Source: Kribbella sindirgiensis
GTDB taxonomy: Bacteria > Actinomycetota > Actinomycetes > Propionibacteriales > Kribbellaceae
NCBI RefSeq assembly: GCF_004331435.1
Contig: NZ_SJKA01000018.1
Coordinates: 1-64,000 of the forward strand
DNA: 64,000 bases
Direction of reading: 5' to 3'
Shown: positions 43,236-51,038 of the stretch, one piece after another
Layout: each line of letters opens with the position of its first letter
Position numbering within the stretch: position 1 is the stretch's first letter
Made by a program: the position numbers and the translations under genes
Notes under the pieces: generated by a model
Database searches by the model: none
What the model saw: the letters and a program-made list of their open reading frames with translations, nothing else
What the model was told of the DNA's origin: nothing

Positions 43236-43321
43236 TAGTCCCCAGTGCGTGTTCTCGGTGCGTGTCCTCGGTTGCCGCTATCGGCCGGGTGCATCGAGTC
43301 GTGGGTTTCGGCGGCCCCCCG

Positions 43322-43450
43322 CGAGCTCCCCAAACCGGTTTGGGGACGATGACGTGCCGTTGTGGGGGTGCAGGGCTCCCCAAACCGGTTTGAGGAGGAT
43401 TACCTGCTGTTCTGGGGGTGCAGGGCTCCCCGAACTGGTTTGGGCCCCCC
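43322..43450. repeat. Three tandem ~50-bp repeats centred on a palindrome
   Basis: CCCCAAACCGGTTTGGGG at 43328-43345, and degenerate copies at 43378-43395 and 43428-43445, are spaced exactly 50 bp apart. The spacer GGGGGTGCAGGGCT is shared between copies 2 and 3. Each core is self-complementary. Confidence 0.75.
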
Positions 43451-43655
43451 GGCGGCCTGTCGGGTCTGGGTTTCGGGCTGGGGACTGCTACCCACCTGCA
43501 ACGACCAGCGGGATTCCCCAACCTCCAAGCCCGTCCCTGAACCCAGCTCGCTGCAGGCGCCGGCGGGGTGCAAGTGTGCGGTGAACTGTCGTGGTGGGGA
43601 AGAAATGGGCACTCCGTGCACCTTTTTTCCACACACTTCCACTTGCGGGCGTGGT

Positions 43656-43690
43656 CCAGCGACCGTCATGGTTCAAGCGACGGTCGCTGG
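43656..43690. terminator. Perfect 12-bp inverted repeat
   Basis: CCAGCGACCGTC and GACGGTCGCTGG flank an 11-nt loop. It lies 43 bp past the stop of the 62-residue leftward gene, so it may terminate that transcript. It could equally be an operator. Confidence 0.5.
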
Positions 43691-43733
43691 GTTGGGGTGA
43701 CCTGGTCTGGCGGGCCCTGTCACCGGGGTGGGT

Positions 43734-43922
43734 TCAGTTGAGGGTGTGTTTGGGTACGTCGTGGTCGCGGCGAGGCTCGCGGCGGGTTTCGTGGGTCGCG
43801 TGCTCCGAGGTGCGTGGGGCCGGGCAGACCGGGCCGCGGCGGATCGGGCCGCCGCCCAGTTTCCGGCTCTTCCACTGTTTTTCTTCGTAGTCGTAGTAAG
43901 TGTCGACGCCTCCGACTGTCAT
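43734..43922 (-). CDS. Small basic hypothetical protein (62 residues)
   Basis: The ATG at 43922 has a strong GGGAGG 5 nt upstream, and codon third positions are mostly G/C, unlike the other short frames in this area. The product begins MTVGGVDTYYDYEEKQWKSR and ends in an Arg/His-rich tail. It has one Cys and no hydrophobic segment. I recognise no family. It stands alone between the repeat block and treZ. Confidence 0.5.
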   Translation of the reverse strand: MTVGGVDTYYDYEEKQWKSRKLGGGPIRRGPVCPAPRTSEHATHETRREPRRDHDVPKHTLN

Positions 43923-44081
43923 CCGGTCCTCCCGTCAAACCCCCCGACCCCTGCTGGCTCATCTACAGTCCGTCACGAGAGCCCCGGCAGCAAGCGATTC
44001 CGGAAATCACCACGGATCAACACGCTCGAACGCCGTCTTGTGTTGGAATGACCCACAAACGTGCACTTTGTTCGGAAAATC

Positions 44082-45809
44082 TCAGACGGCGAGGATCGCG
44101 ACGCCGTGAGCGGGCAACCGCACGCCGTCGTCGGTGAGCTCAGCCCCGGCGAACGACATCACCAGGTACTCCGGGATCGCGTCGACCGGAACCACCGCGT
44201 CCGACGCGGTCAGGTTCGCGGCCACGCGCAGGCTGCCGCGGGTCACCACGAGCCAGGCGCCGGCCGGGTCGAAGGCGATCCCGACGGACTCGAGCCGGTC
44301 GTCGCGCAGTTCGGGCATCCGGGCCCGGAACGTCAGCAGGTGCCGGTACCAGGCGAGTATGTCGCGATGCGGCGCCTCGTCCGGCTCGGACCAGTCGAGC
44401 ACCGAACTCCGCCACGTCTGCGGATCCTGCGGGTCCGGGATCTCGTCCGCGTCCCAATCGAACTCCGCGAACTCCCGCCGCCGCCCGGTCCGCACCGCAT
44501 CAGCCAGCGCGGGCTCGGTGAAATCGGTGAAGAACCGCCAGGGCGTCGACGCACCCCACTCCTCCCCCATGAACAGCATCGGCGTGTACGGCGACGTCAG
44601 CACCAGCGCGGCACCGATCGCGAGCTGCCCCGGCGTCAACGCGGGCCGATCGCCGAGCGCCCGGTTGCCGACCTGATCGTGGTTCGACGTGTAGACGAGG
44701 AACTCGCCGCCGCGGTGGGTCCGTCGATCCACCGGCCGTCCCCAGTCCTTGCCGCGGAACGTCGAGTACTCCCCGTCGTGCAGGAACACCCGCGTCAGCG
44801 TTTTCGCGAACACGGCCGGGTCCCCGAAGTCCACGTAGTACCCGAACCGCTCGCCGGTCAGCAGCGCGTGCAGCGCGTGGTGGAAGTCGTCGCTCCACTG
44901 CGCGGTCATGCCCATCCCGCCTTGTGACACCGGCTCGACCGTCCGCGGGTCGTTGAGGTCGGACTCGGCCACCAGCCCCAGCGGCCGCCCTACTTCCTTG
45001 GACAACGCTGCGGTCTCGGTCGACAGCTGCTGGAGGAGGTGCGTCGGACTGTCGTCGACCAGCGCGTGTACGGCGTCCAGCCGCAGTACGTCGATGTGGA
45101 AGTCCCGGAACCAGCGCAGTGCGTTGTCACAGATCCACCGTCGTACCTCGGGACTGCCGGTGTCGTCGAGGTTGACCGCGGGGCCCCACGGGGTGGAGTG
45201 GCGCGTGGTGAAGTACGGACCGAAGCTGGCCAGGTAGTTCCCGCTCGGGCCGAGGTGGTTGTAGACGACGTCGAGACACACGGCGAGTCCAGCGACGTGA
45301 CACCGGTCGACGAACCGCTGCAGTGCTTCGGGACCGCCGTACGGCGCGTGGACGGCGTACAGGTCGACACCGTCGTACCCCCAGCCGTGGACGCCCGGGA
45401 ACGCGGCTACCGGCAGCAGAGAGACCACCTCTACGCCAAGCACAGCCAGGTAGTCCAGGTGCTCGGCGGCGGCGTCCAACGTGCCTTCCAACGTGAAGGT
45501 GCCCAGGTGGAGTTCGTAGAAGACAGCACCGCGTACGTTGCGACCTGTCCAGCTGTCGTCGTTCCACTCGAAGCGGTCCGCGTCGAAGACCCGGCTGAAC
45601 CCGTGGACGCCGTCGGGCTGCCAGGGACTGCGTGGATCGGGGAGGGGATCGCTGCCGTCGACGGAGTACGCGTAGTCGGTGCCGTGGTGCGCCTCGACCA
45701 CCCGGCGTTCCCACCAGCCGTCGTCGACCGAGCGCATCGGCAGCACGCCGTCCCGCAGTACCAGGTCGACGTTCGTCGCCTCAGGTACCCAGACGCGGAA
45801 CGTGTGCAT
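44082..45809 (-). CDS. treZ: Malto-oligosyltrehalose trehalohydrolase
   Basis: The 575-residue GH13 enzyme releases trehalose from maltooligosyl-trehalose. It has an N-terminal beta-sandwich (HTFRVWVPEATNVDLVL) and a barrel with conserved regions LDVVYNHLGPSGNY, DVLRLDAVHAL (nucleophile Asp) and LVAESDLNDPR (acid/base Glu). YTSNHDQVGNRALGDR holds the third acidic residue. It is the last gene of the glgX-treY-treZ operon, 5 bp after treY. The length is normal. Confidence 0.95.
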   Translation of the reverse strand: MHTFRVWVPEATNVDLVLRDGVLPMRSVDDGWWERRVVEAHHGTDYAYSVDGSDPLPDPRSPWQPDGVHGFSRVFDADRFEWNDDSWTGRNVRGAVFYELHLGTFTLEGTLDAAAEHLDYLAVLGVEVVSLLPVAAFPGVHGWGYDGVDLYAVHAPYGGPEALQRFVDRCHVAGLAVCLDVVYNHLGPSGNYLASFGPYFTTRHSTPWGPAVNLDDTGSPEVRRWICDNALRWFRDFHIDVLRLDAVHALVDDSPTHLLQQLSTETAALSKEVGRPLGLVAESDLNDPRTVEPVSQGGMGMTAQWSDDFHHALHALLTGERFGYYVDFGDPAVFAKTLTRVFLHDGEYSTFRGKDWGRPVDRRTHRGGEFLVYTSNHDQVGNRALGDRPALTPGQLAIGAALVLTSPYTPMLFMGEEWGASTPWRFFTDFTEPALADAVRTGRRREFAEFDWDADEIPDPQDPQTWRSSVLDWSEPDEAPHRDILAWYRHLLTFRARMPELRDDRLESVGIAFDPAGAWLVVTRGSLRVAANLTASDAVVPVDAIPEYLVMSFAGAELTDDGVRLPAHGVAILAV

Positions 45810-45814
45810 GGCTG

Positions 45815-48244
45815 TCAGCTCCTGACCAGCAGGGCAACCGGCAGGTCGGTCAGCAGGTCGACGATCCGCGCCGCGCCGCTACCGACGTCGCGGCCGGTCA
45901 GTACGTTCTTCCACTGACCACTCGGCAGCACCACAGTGCTCTCGCCCCAGCCGCCCAGACGTTGCAGGGCGGCGGGCAGCCTGGTCGCCACGGTGATGAC
46001 CGCGTCTCCACGGGCGAATGCGACCGCATGCCCGTTGGACGTCGGGAGCGGCGTATAGCTGCCGGCAAAGGCTTCCGGGTACTGCCGGCGGAGGCGGAGC
46101 GCCCGCGACGTGACGAGCAGCTTCTCGTCGGACAGGTCCTCCGGCTTGCCGCCGTCGTCCAGACGCTGCAGCCGCTCGATGCGCTGCTCGTAGTCCACGG
46201 GACGTCGGTTGTCGGGGTCCACGAGGGACAGATCGACCAGTTCGGTGCCCTGATACACGTCCGGTACGCCGGGCATCGTCAGCTGCACCAGCTTCTGTCC
46301 GAGCGTCGCTGCGCGCACGTAGTCGGTCTGCTCGTCAGCAAAGCGGCGTACCGCGTCGAGCAGCGTCTCGTCTTGCAGGACTGCTGTAACGAAGGCGGCG
46401 ATGGTCTGTTCGTACTCGTCATCGGGTGAGGTCCACGACGTGTGCCGCTTCGCCTCCCGGATCGCCTTCAACAGGTACGCCTGCAGGCGGTCCTCGGCGA
46501 GCGGCCCGTCGTGCCAGGTACCGAAGAGCGTCTGCCAGAACAGGTACTCCGTGCTGCCGTCCAGCAACGGGCTCCGGTGGTCTTCCGAGAGCCTGCGCCA
46601 CTCACGGACCGCCTCCGACCAGGCGGCGGGCTGCTCGGACAGTACGCCGAGACGCGCGCGCACGTCCTCGGACCGCTTGGTGTCGTGGGTGGACAGTGTG
46701 GTCATCGTCTTGGGCCAGTGCTGGTTCAGCTGGGAGGCGTACGCGTGGAACTCCTCCGGCGTGACACCGAAGTGCTCCGGGTCTCCACCGACCTCGTTGA
46801 GCGACGTGAGCCGCAGCCACCGGTAGAACGCGGTGTCCTCGACGCCCTTGGCCATCACCGGTCCACAGGTCTGCTGGAAGCGCACGATCAGCTCGGCGCG
46901 CGCCTGCTCATCGATCGCGTTCGTCTCCCGTCCCAGAAGGAGGTGCAGTACGACGTCCAGCGTCGCCTGCCGGTCGTCGTCGAGGTTGGCCCGCGCCTTC
47001 TCGGCCGCGCGTTCCATCGCAGCAACCGCACTAGCCGGCGCCTCTTCTCCTGGTACGACGTACGCACGGTAGACGTCGAACTGGACCAGCAACTCGGCCA
47101 CGACCTCGTGGAACGCCCGCCTGGTGTGGTCACGCAGCCGTACGTCGTCCTGGCAGATGCGGGCCAGCAACTCGACCAGCCGATGCACCTCGGCGTACTG
47201 CCCGTGCTGGACGATCTCGCGCTTCGCCTGCTCCACAACGGGTCCGAAGTCGGCCGGTGCGCCGGTGAGCTCGGAATGGAGTGCTGCAAGCGGCGCAGCA
47301 CCAGCAGGGTCCACGAACAGGCCGCCGACGCGCAGCAGGGCGTCGTACCCGGTGGTGCCGGCGCAGGGCCAGTCGCGTGGGAGCTGCTCGTCGCCTTCCA
47401 GGATCTTCTCCACCACGACCCACGCGCCACCGGTGCGCTCGGCCAGCCGGCGCAGGTAGCCGCGTGGGTCAGCCAGACCGTCGGGGTGGTCGATCCGGTA
47501 CCCGTTGAGCTTGCCCTCGTGCAGCAGCGCGAGCAGGAGCTGGTGCGTCGCGTCGAAGACCTCCTGCGTCTCCTGGCGTACTGCGGCCAGCGTGTCGACG
47601 TCGAAGAACCGCCTGTAGTTCAGCTCCTCGTCAGCAACCCGCCAGTGCGCCAGGCGGTACCACTGCTCGGTGACGAGCTCCTGGAGCGGCAGCTCCTCGG
47701 TCCCCGGCCGTAGCGGGTACTCGTGCTCGTAGTACCGCAGTACGTCGCCGTCGACGGACAGCTCGCCGTCCGCCAGCACCTTGCCGATCCGCTGTCCCAG
47801 CACCGCCATCAGCAACGGCTGGTTACCCGCACCCCAGTCGACGTCGAACCAGTCCGCGTACTGCGAACCCGGCCCGAGCCGCAGCACCGACCACAGCGCC
47901 TTGTTCAGACTCTCCGGCGTCGGTACGGCGACATGGTTCGGTACGACGTCCGCGACGGCGCCCATGCGGTGCTCGGTGAGTTGCGCGGACAACCGGTCGA
48001 ACGCGGGACGGCCGCCCATCGGCTCGGACAGCCGGCTGTGGTCCACCACGTCGTACCCGTGGGTGGAACCAGGTGCGGCTTGGAGGATCGGGGAGAGGTA
48101 GGCGTGGGAGATCCCGAGGCCGGCCAGGTACGGGACCACCGCGGCGGCGTCGTCGAAGCCGAACTCACCGCGAAGCTGGAACCTGTAAGTAGCCTGCGGG
48201 GAATGACCGGGGCGGTGGGGCGGGGAAGAGACCGGCACCGTCAT
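45815..48244 (-). CDS. treY: Malto-oligosyltrehalose synthase
   Basis: The 809-residue GH13 enzyme isomerises the reducing-end alpha-1,4 linkage of maltodextrins to alpha-1,1. It opens with ATYRFQLRGEFGFDDAAAVV and SPILQAAPGSTHGYDVVD; NGYRIDHPDGLADP carries the nucleophile, and FQQTCGPVMAKGVEDTAFYR and TTLSTHDTKRSEDVRARL are TreY signatures. The ATG overlaps the glgX stop by 4 bp. The full length suggests a functional enzyme. Confidence 0.95.
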   Translation of the reverse strand: MTVPVSSPPHRPGHSPQATYRFQLRGEFGFDDAAAVVPYLAGLGISHAYLSPILQAAPGSTHGYDVVDHSRLSEPMGGRPAFDRLSAQLTEHRMGAVADVVPNHVAVPTPESLNKALWSVLRLGPGSQYADWFDVDWGAGNQPLLMAVLGQRIGKVLADGELSVDGDVLRYYEHEYPLRPGTEELPLQELVTEQWYRLAHWRVADEELNYRRFFDVDTLAAVRQETQEVFDATHQLLLALLHEGKLNGYRIDHPDGLADPRGYLRRLAERTGGAWVVVEKILEGDEQLPRDWPCAGTTGYDALLRVGGLFVDPAGAAPLAALHSELTGAPADFGPVVEQAKREIVQHGQYAEVHRLVELLARICQDDVRLRDHTRRAFHEVVAELLVQFDVYRAYVVPGEEAPASAVAAMERAAEKARANLDDDRQATLDVVLHLLLGRETNAIDEQARAELIVRFQQTCGPVMAKGVEDTAFYRWLRLTSLNEVGGDPEHFGVTPEEFHAYASQLNQHWPKTMTTLSTHDTKRSEDVRARLGVLSEQPAAWSEAVREWRRLSEDHRSPLLDGSTEYLFWQTLFGTWHDGPLAEDRLQAYLLKAIREAKRHTSWTSPDDEYEQTIAAFVTAVLQDETLLDAVRRFADEQTDYVRAATLGQKLVQLTMPGVPDVYQGTELVDLSLVDPDNRRPVDYEQRIERLQRLDDGGKPEDLSDEKLLVTSRALRLRRQYPEAFAGSYTPLPTSNGHAVAFARGDAVITVATRLPAALQRLGGWGESTVVLPSGQWKNVLTGRDVGSGAARIVDLLTDLPVALLVRS

Positions 48245-50358
48245 CCGGCTGCCTGCCTCGGACGGGTCAGGACCAGCGTGCTGCGGGCCTCCAGCTGAAC
48301 TGTCGTCCCAGCGGCGTGGGGCTCGTCGGTGCCCGCGCCGGTGGCACTCGTCGTGTCGACGACGACCGTCCAGTTCTCGCCGTACTCCTCGGGTGGGAGG
48401 AGGAAGTCGACCGGTTCGTAGTTGCTGTTCAGCAGGATCAGGAACGAGTCGTCGACCACGGGCTCGCCGCGGGTGTCCGGCTCGGAGATCGCATCGCCGT
48501 TCAGGAACACCGCGATCGCCCGGGCGTCGTTCTGCTGCCAGTCGCCGTTCTGCATCTCGGCGCCCTTCGGCGCGAACCAGACCAGGTCGCCGAGTCCGTC
48601 GATCCCCGTGTCGCCGTGGAAGAAGCGGCGACGGCGCAGCACCGGGTGATTGTTGCGCAGGCGGACCACGGACCGGGTGAACTCGAGCAGGTGCTTCTGC
48701 GGCTCACCGAGCGCCCAGTCCACCCAGGCGATCTCGTTGTCCTGGCAGTAGACGTTGTTGTTGCCGCTCTGCGTCCGGCCCAGTTCGTCGCCGTGCGCGA
48801 TCATCGGCACGCCTTGCGAGATCAGCAGCGTGGTGAGGATGTTGCGCTGCTGCTTGGCGCGCAGTCGCAGTACCTCGGGGTCGTCCGTCGAGCCCTCCAC
48901 ACCGCAGTTCCAGGAGCGGTTGTGGCTCTCGCCGTCCTTGCCGCCCTCGCCGTTCGCCTCGTTGTGCTTCTCGTTGTACGACACGAGGTCGCGCAGCGTG
49001 AAGCCGTCGTGCGCTGTGACGAAGTTGATGCTGGCCAGCGGCCGGCGGCTGTCGTCCTGGTACAGGTCCGAGGAGCCGGTCAGCCGGGAGGCGAACTCGG
49101 CCAGTGTGTACTGCTCGCCGCGCCAGAAGTCCCGCACGGTGTCGCGGTACTTCCCGTTCCACTCCGTCCACAGCGGCGGGAAGTTACCCACCTGGTACCC
49201 GCCGTCGCCCACGTCCCACGGCTCGGCGATCAGCTTCACCTGACTCACCACCGGGTCCTGCTGGACCAGGTCGAAGAACGCCGACAGCCGGTCGACCTCG
49301 TGGAACTGGCGGGCCAGCGTGGCCGCGAGGTCGAAGCGGAAGCCGTCGACGTGCATCTCGGTGACCCAGTAGCGCAGCGAGTCCATGATCAGCTGCAGCA
49401 CGTGCGGGTGCCGCATCAGCAGGCTGTTGCCGGTGCCGGTGGTGTCGTAGTAGTGCGTCTTGTCCTGGTCGACCAGCCGGTAGTACGCCGCGTTGTCGAT
49501 GCCCTTGAACGACAGCGTCGGACCGAACTCGTTCCCCTCGGCGGTGTGGTTGTAGACGACGTCGAGGATCACCTCGATATCCGCCTCGTGCAGCGCCTTC
49601 ACCATCGCCTTGAACTCGGTCACCTGCTGACCGCGGGTGCCGGTCGACGAGTAGGCGTTGTGCGGCGCGAAGAAGCCGATCGTGTTGTAACCCCAGTAGT
49701 TCGACAGGCCGAGCTCCTGCAGGTGGCCGTCCTGGGCGAACTGGTGCACCGGCATCAGCTCGATCGCGGACACCCCGAGCTCCTTGAGGTGCTCGATGAC
49801 GGCCGGGTGGCCGATCCCGGCGTACGTACCGCGGATGTTCTCCGGCAGCCCCGGATGCGTCTTGGTGAGGCCCTTGACGTGCGCCTCGTAGATCACGGTC
49901 TCGTGGTACGCGTGCCCCGGCGGGCGGTCGTTGCCCCAGTCGAAGAACGGGTTGGTCACCACCGAGAGCATGGTGTGCTCGCGGTTGTCCATGGTGTTCA
50001 GCTCGTCGGGCTTCGCGAACCGGTAGCTGAACAGTGACTCGTCACCGTCGATCTGGCCGTCTACGGCCTTCGCGTACGGGTCCAGCAGCAGCTTGGACGG
50101 GTTGCACCGGTCACCCTCGGCCGGGTTGAACGGGCCGTGCACCCGGAACCCGTAGCGCTGTCCCGGCTGCACTCCGGGGAGGTACGCGTGCCAGACGAAG
50201 CCGTCCACCTCGGTCAGCTGCACCAGCTGCTCGGTTCCGTCGTCGCCGACCAGCGACAGGTCCACTCGATCGGCAACCTCCGAGAACACCGCGAAGTTCG
50301 TCCCGGCGCCGTCGAACGTGGCTCCGAGAGGGTAAGGACGACCAGGCCATTTCTGCAC
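48241..50358 (-). CDS. glgX: Glycogen debranching enzyme
   Basis: The 705-residue GH13/CBM48 isoamylase-type enzyme removes alpha-1,6 branches, producing linear maltodextrins for TreY. It starts VQKWPGRPYPLGATFDGAGT with a CBM48 domain; the barrel has DVVYNHTAEGNEFGPTLSFKG, VDGFRFDLAATLAR (nucleophile Asp), LIAEPWDVGDGGYQVG and FVTAHDGFTLRDLVSYN. It leads the trehalose operon. GTG 50358 is chosen over upstream in-frame codons because TACTGT lies exactly 6 nt before it and matches the leaderless pattern seen elsewhere in the window. Confidence 0.95.
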   Translation of the reverse strand: MQKWPGRPYPLGATFDGAGTNFAVFSEVADRVDLSLVGDDGTEQLVQLTEVDGFVWHAYLPGVQPGQRYGFRVHGPFNPAEGDRCNPSKLLLDPYAKAVDGQIDGDESLFSYRFAKPDELNTMDNREHTMLSVVTNPFFDWGNDRPPGHAYHETVIYEAHVKGLTKTHPGLPENIRGTYAGIGHPAVIEHLKELGVSAIELMPVHQFAQDGHLQELGLSNYWGYNTIGFFAPHNAYSSTGTRGQQVTEFKAMVKALHEADIEVILDVVYNHTAEGNEFGPTLSFKGIDNAAYYRLVDQDKTHYYDTTGTGNSLLMRHPHVLQLIMDSLRYWVTEMHVDGFRFDLAATLARQFHEVDRLSAFFDLVQQDPVVSQVKLIAEPWDVGDGGYQVGNFPPLWTEWNGKYRDTVRDFWRGEQYTLAEFASRLTGSSDLYQDDSRRPLASINFVTAHDGFTLRDLVSYNEKHNEANGEGGKDGESHNRSWNCGVEGSTDDPEVLRLRAKQQRNILTTLLISQGVPMIAHGDELGRTQSGNNNVYCQDNEIAWVDWALGEPQKHLLEFTRSVVRLRNNHPVLRRRRFFHGDTGIDGLGDLVWFAPKGAEMQNGDWQQNDARAIAVFLNGDAISEPDTRGEPVVDDSFLILLNSNYEPVDFLLPPEEYGENWTVVVDTTSATGAGTDEPHAAGTTVQLEARSTLVLTRPRQAAG

Positions 50359-50364
50359 CTGATG

Positions 50365-50370
50365 ACAGTA
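50365..50370 (-). promoter_or_regulatory. -10 hexamer of a leaderless promoter for glgX-treY-treZ
   Basis: TACTGT on the minus strand ends 6 nt before GTG 50358; no SD site is present. Confidence 0.5.
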
Positions 50371-50501
50371 GCCACCCCGACCCCCGGCCACCGCACCCCC
50401 GGGTGTTTCGGTGGCCAGAATTCACCGGGGAAGGGCTTGCAGCAAGTTGCAAGACTTGGAACGTCCCAATTCCGACTCGGTTCGACTAAGCTCTCGCGCT
50501 T

Positions 50502-51038
50502 GTGAAGTCGCATTCTCACCGGCGGCCGGTCTTCCTCGACTCGACCGGTCGTCGCCGTCGCACCATCCGCCGCACTGGCGCCTTCCTCGCTGTACCTACC
50601 GTCGGTTACCTCGTGCTCATGGCCAGTAGTCTGCTCGGCGGACCGCGGATGGACACCCCGCTCATTCCGCTCCCGGATGCGGCCAAACCCAAGCACCGGC
50701 CGACCGCGCCGCCGGCCGAGATCGCGCTCGAGACACCTCGCCCGACGGACACTTCCGGTACGCCGGACGACGAGCCGAGCTCCACCCCACAGTCCTCCAC
50801 CAGCGGCGGACCGACCTCGAGCCCGACGATCGTCCCGACCAGCGTCCCGCCGATCACCCCGGTGCCGCCGCCGACCGTCGTACCGACGACTGCTCCGACG
50901 ACGGCCACGACCACACCGCCGGGCCGGACGAACTCGCCGACGACCACGCCCACGCCCACACCGACAGCGACGACCACCACGCACGGCAACAAGCCGACCG
51001 CTCCGCCCGGTAAGACCAGGACGCCGACCGCACCGTGA
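50502..51038 (+). CDS. Membrane-anchored Pro/Thr-rich protein of unknown function
   Basis: This 178-residue protein has a basic N-terminus (RRRRTIRRTG), one hydrophobic helix (about 28-46), then about 130 residues of Pro/Thr/Ser with PTTTPTPTPTATTTT-like runs, a typical cell-wall-spanning segment. The GTG has TAAGCT 9 nt upstream. The stop overlaps the deacetylase/glycosyltransferase gene by 4 bp, so it may act with that enzyme at the envelope. The linker composition suggests possible O-glycosylation. Confidence 0.65.
   Translation: MKSHSHRRPVFLDSTGRRRRTIRRTGAFLAVPTVGYLVLMASSLLGGPRMDTPLIPLPDAAKPKHRPTAPPAEIALETPRPTDTSGTPDDEPSSTPQSSTSGGPTSSPTIVPTSVPPITPVPPPTVVPTTAPTTATTTPPGRTNSPTTTPTPTPTATTTTHGNKPTAPPGKTRTPTAP

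Larger units (their letters stand above)
43098..43733. repeat. Non-coding repeat-rich block
   Basis: No reading frame here has gene-like codon use or an RBS. The block holds a 16-bp-arm inverted repeat (43175-43235), a 13-bp tandem duplication (GTGCGTGT(T/C)CTCG at 43245-43257 and 43258-43270), three palindromes at 50-bp period (43322-43450), a weaker inverted repeat (around 43465-43546) and a perfect 12-bp-arm hairpin (43656-43690). It separates the T7SS island from the trehalose operon. Confidence 0.6.

Noticed and set aside
43322..43450. CRISPR array
   Set aside because: Only three units; the 'spacers' of copies 2 and 3 share sequence, the repeats are self-palindromic and degenerate, and no cas genes are present.
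43132..43632. Frames of 137-150 residues on both strands in the repeat block
   Set aside because: They translate the palindromic repeats (PNRFG or PKPVWG-like peptides), lack an RBS and show no codon bias.
45632..46429. 265-residue rightward frame opposite treZ/treY
   Set aside because: No RBS and it crosses the boundary of two well-defined GH13 genes.
48316..50037. 573-residue rightward frame opposite glgX
   Set aside because: Val/Arg/His-rich antisense shadow of a full-length debranching enzyme.
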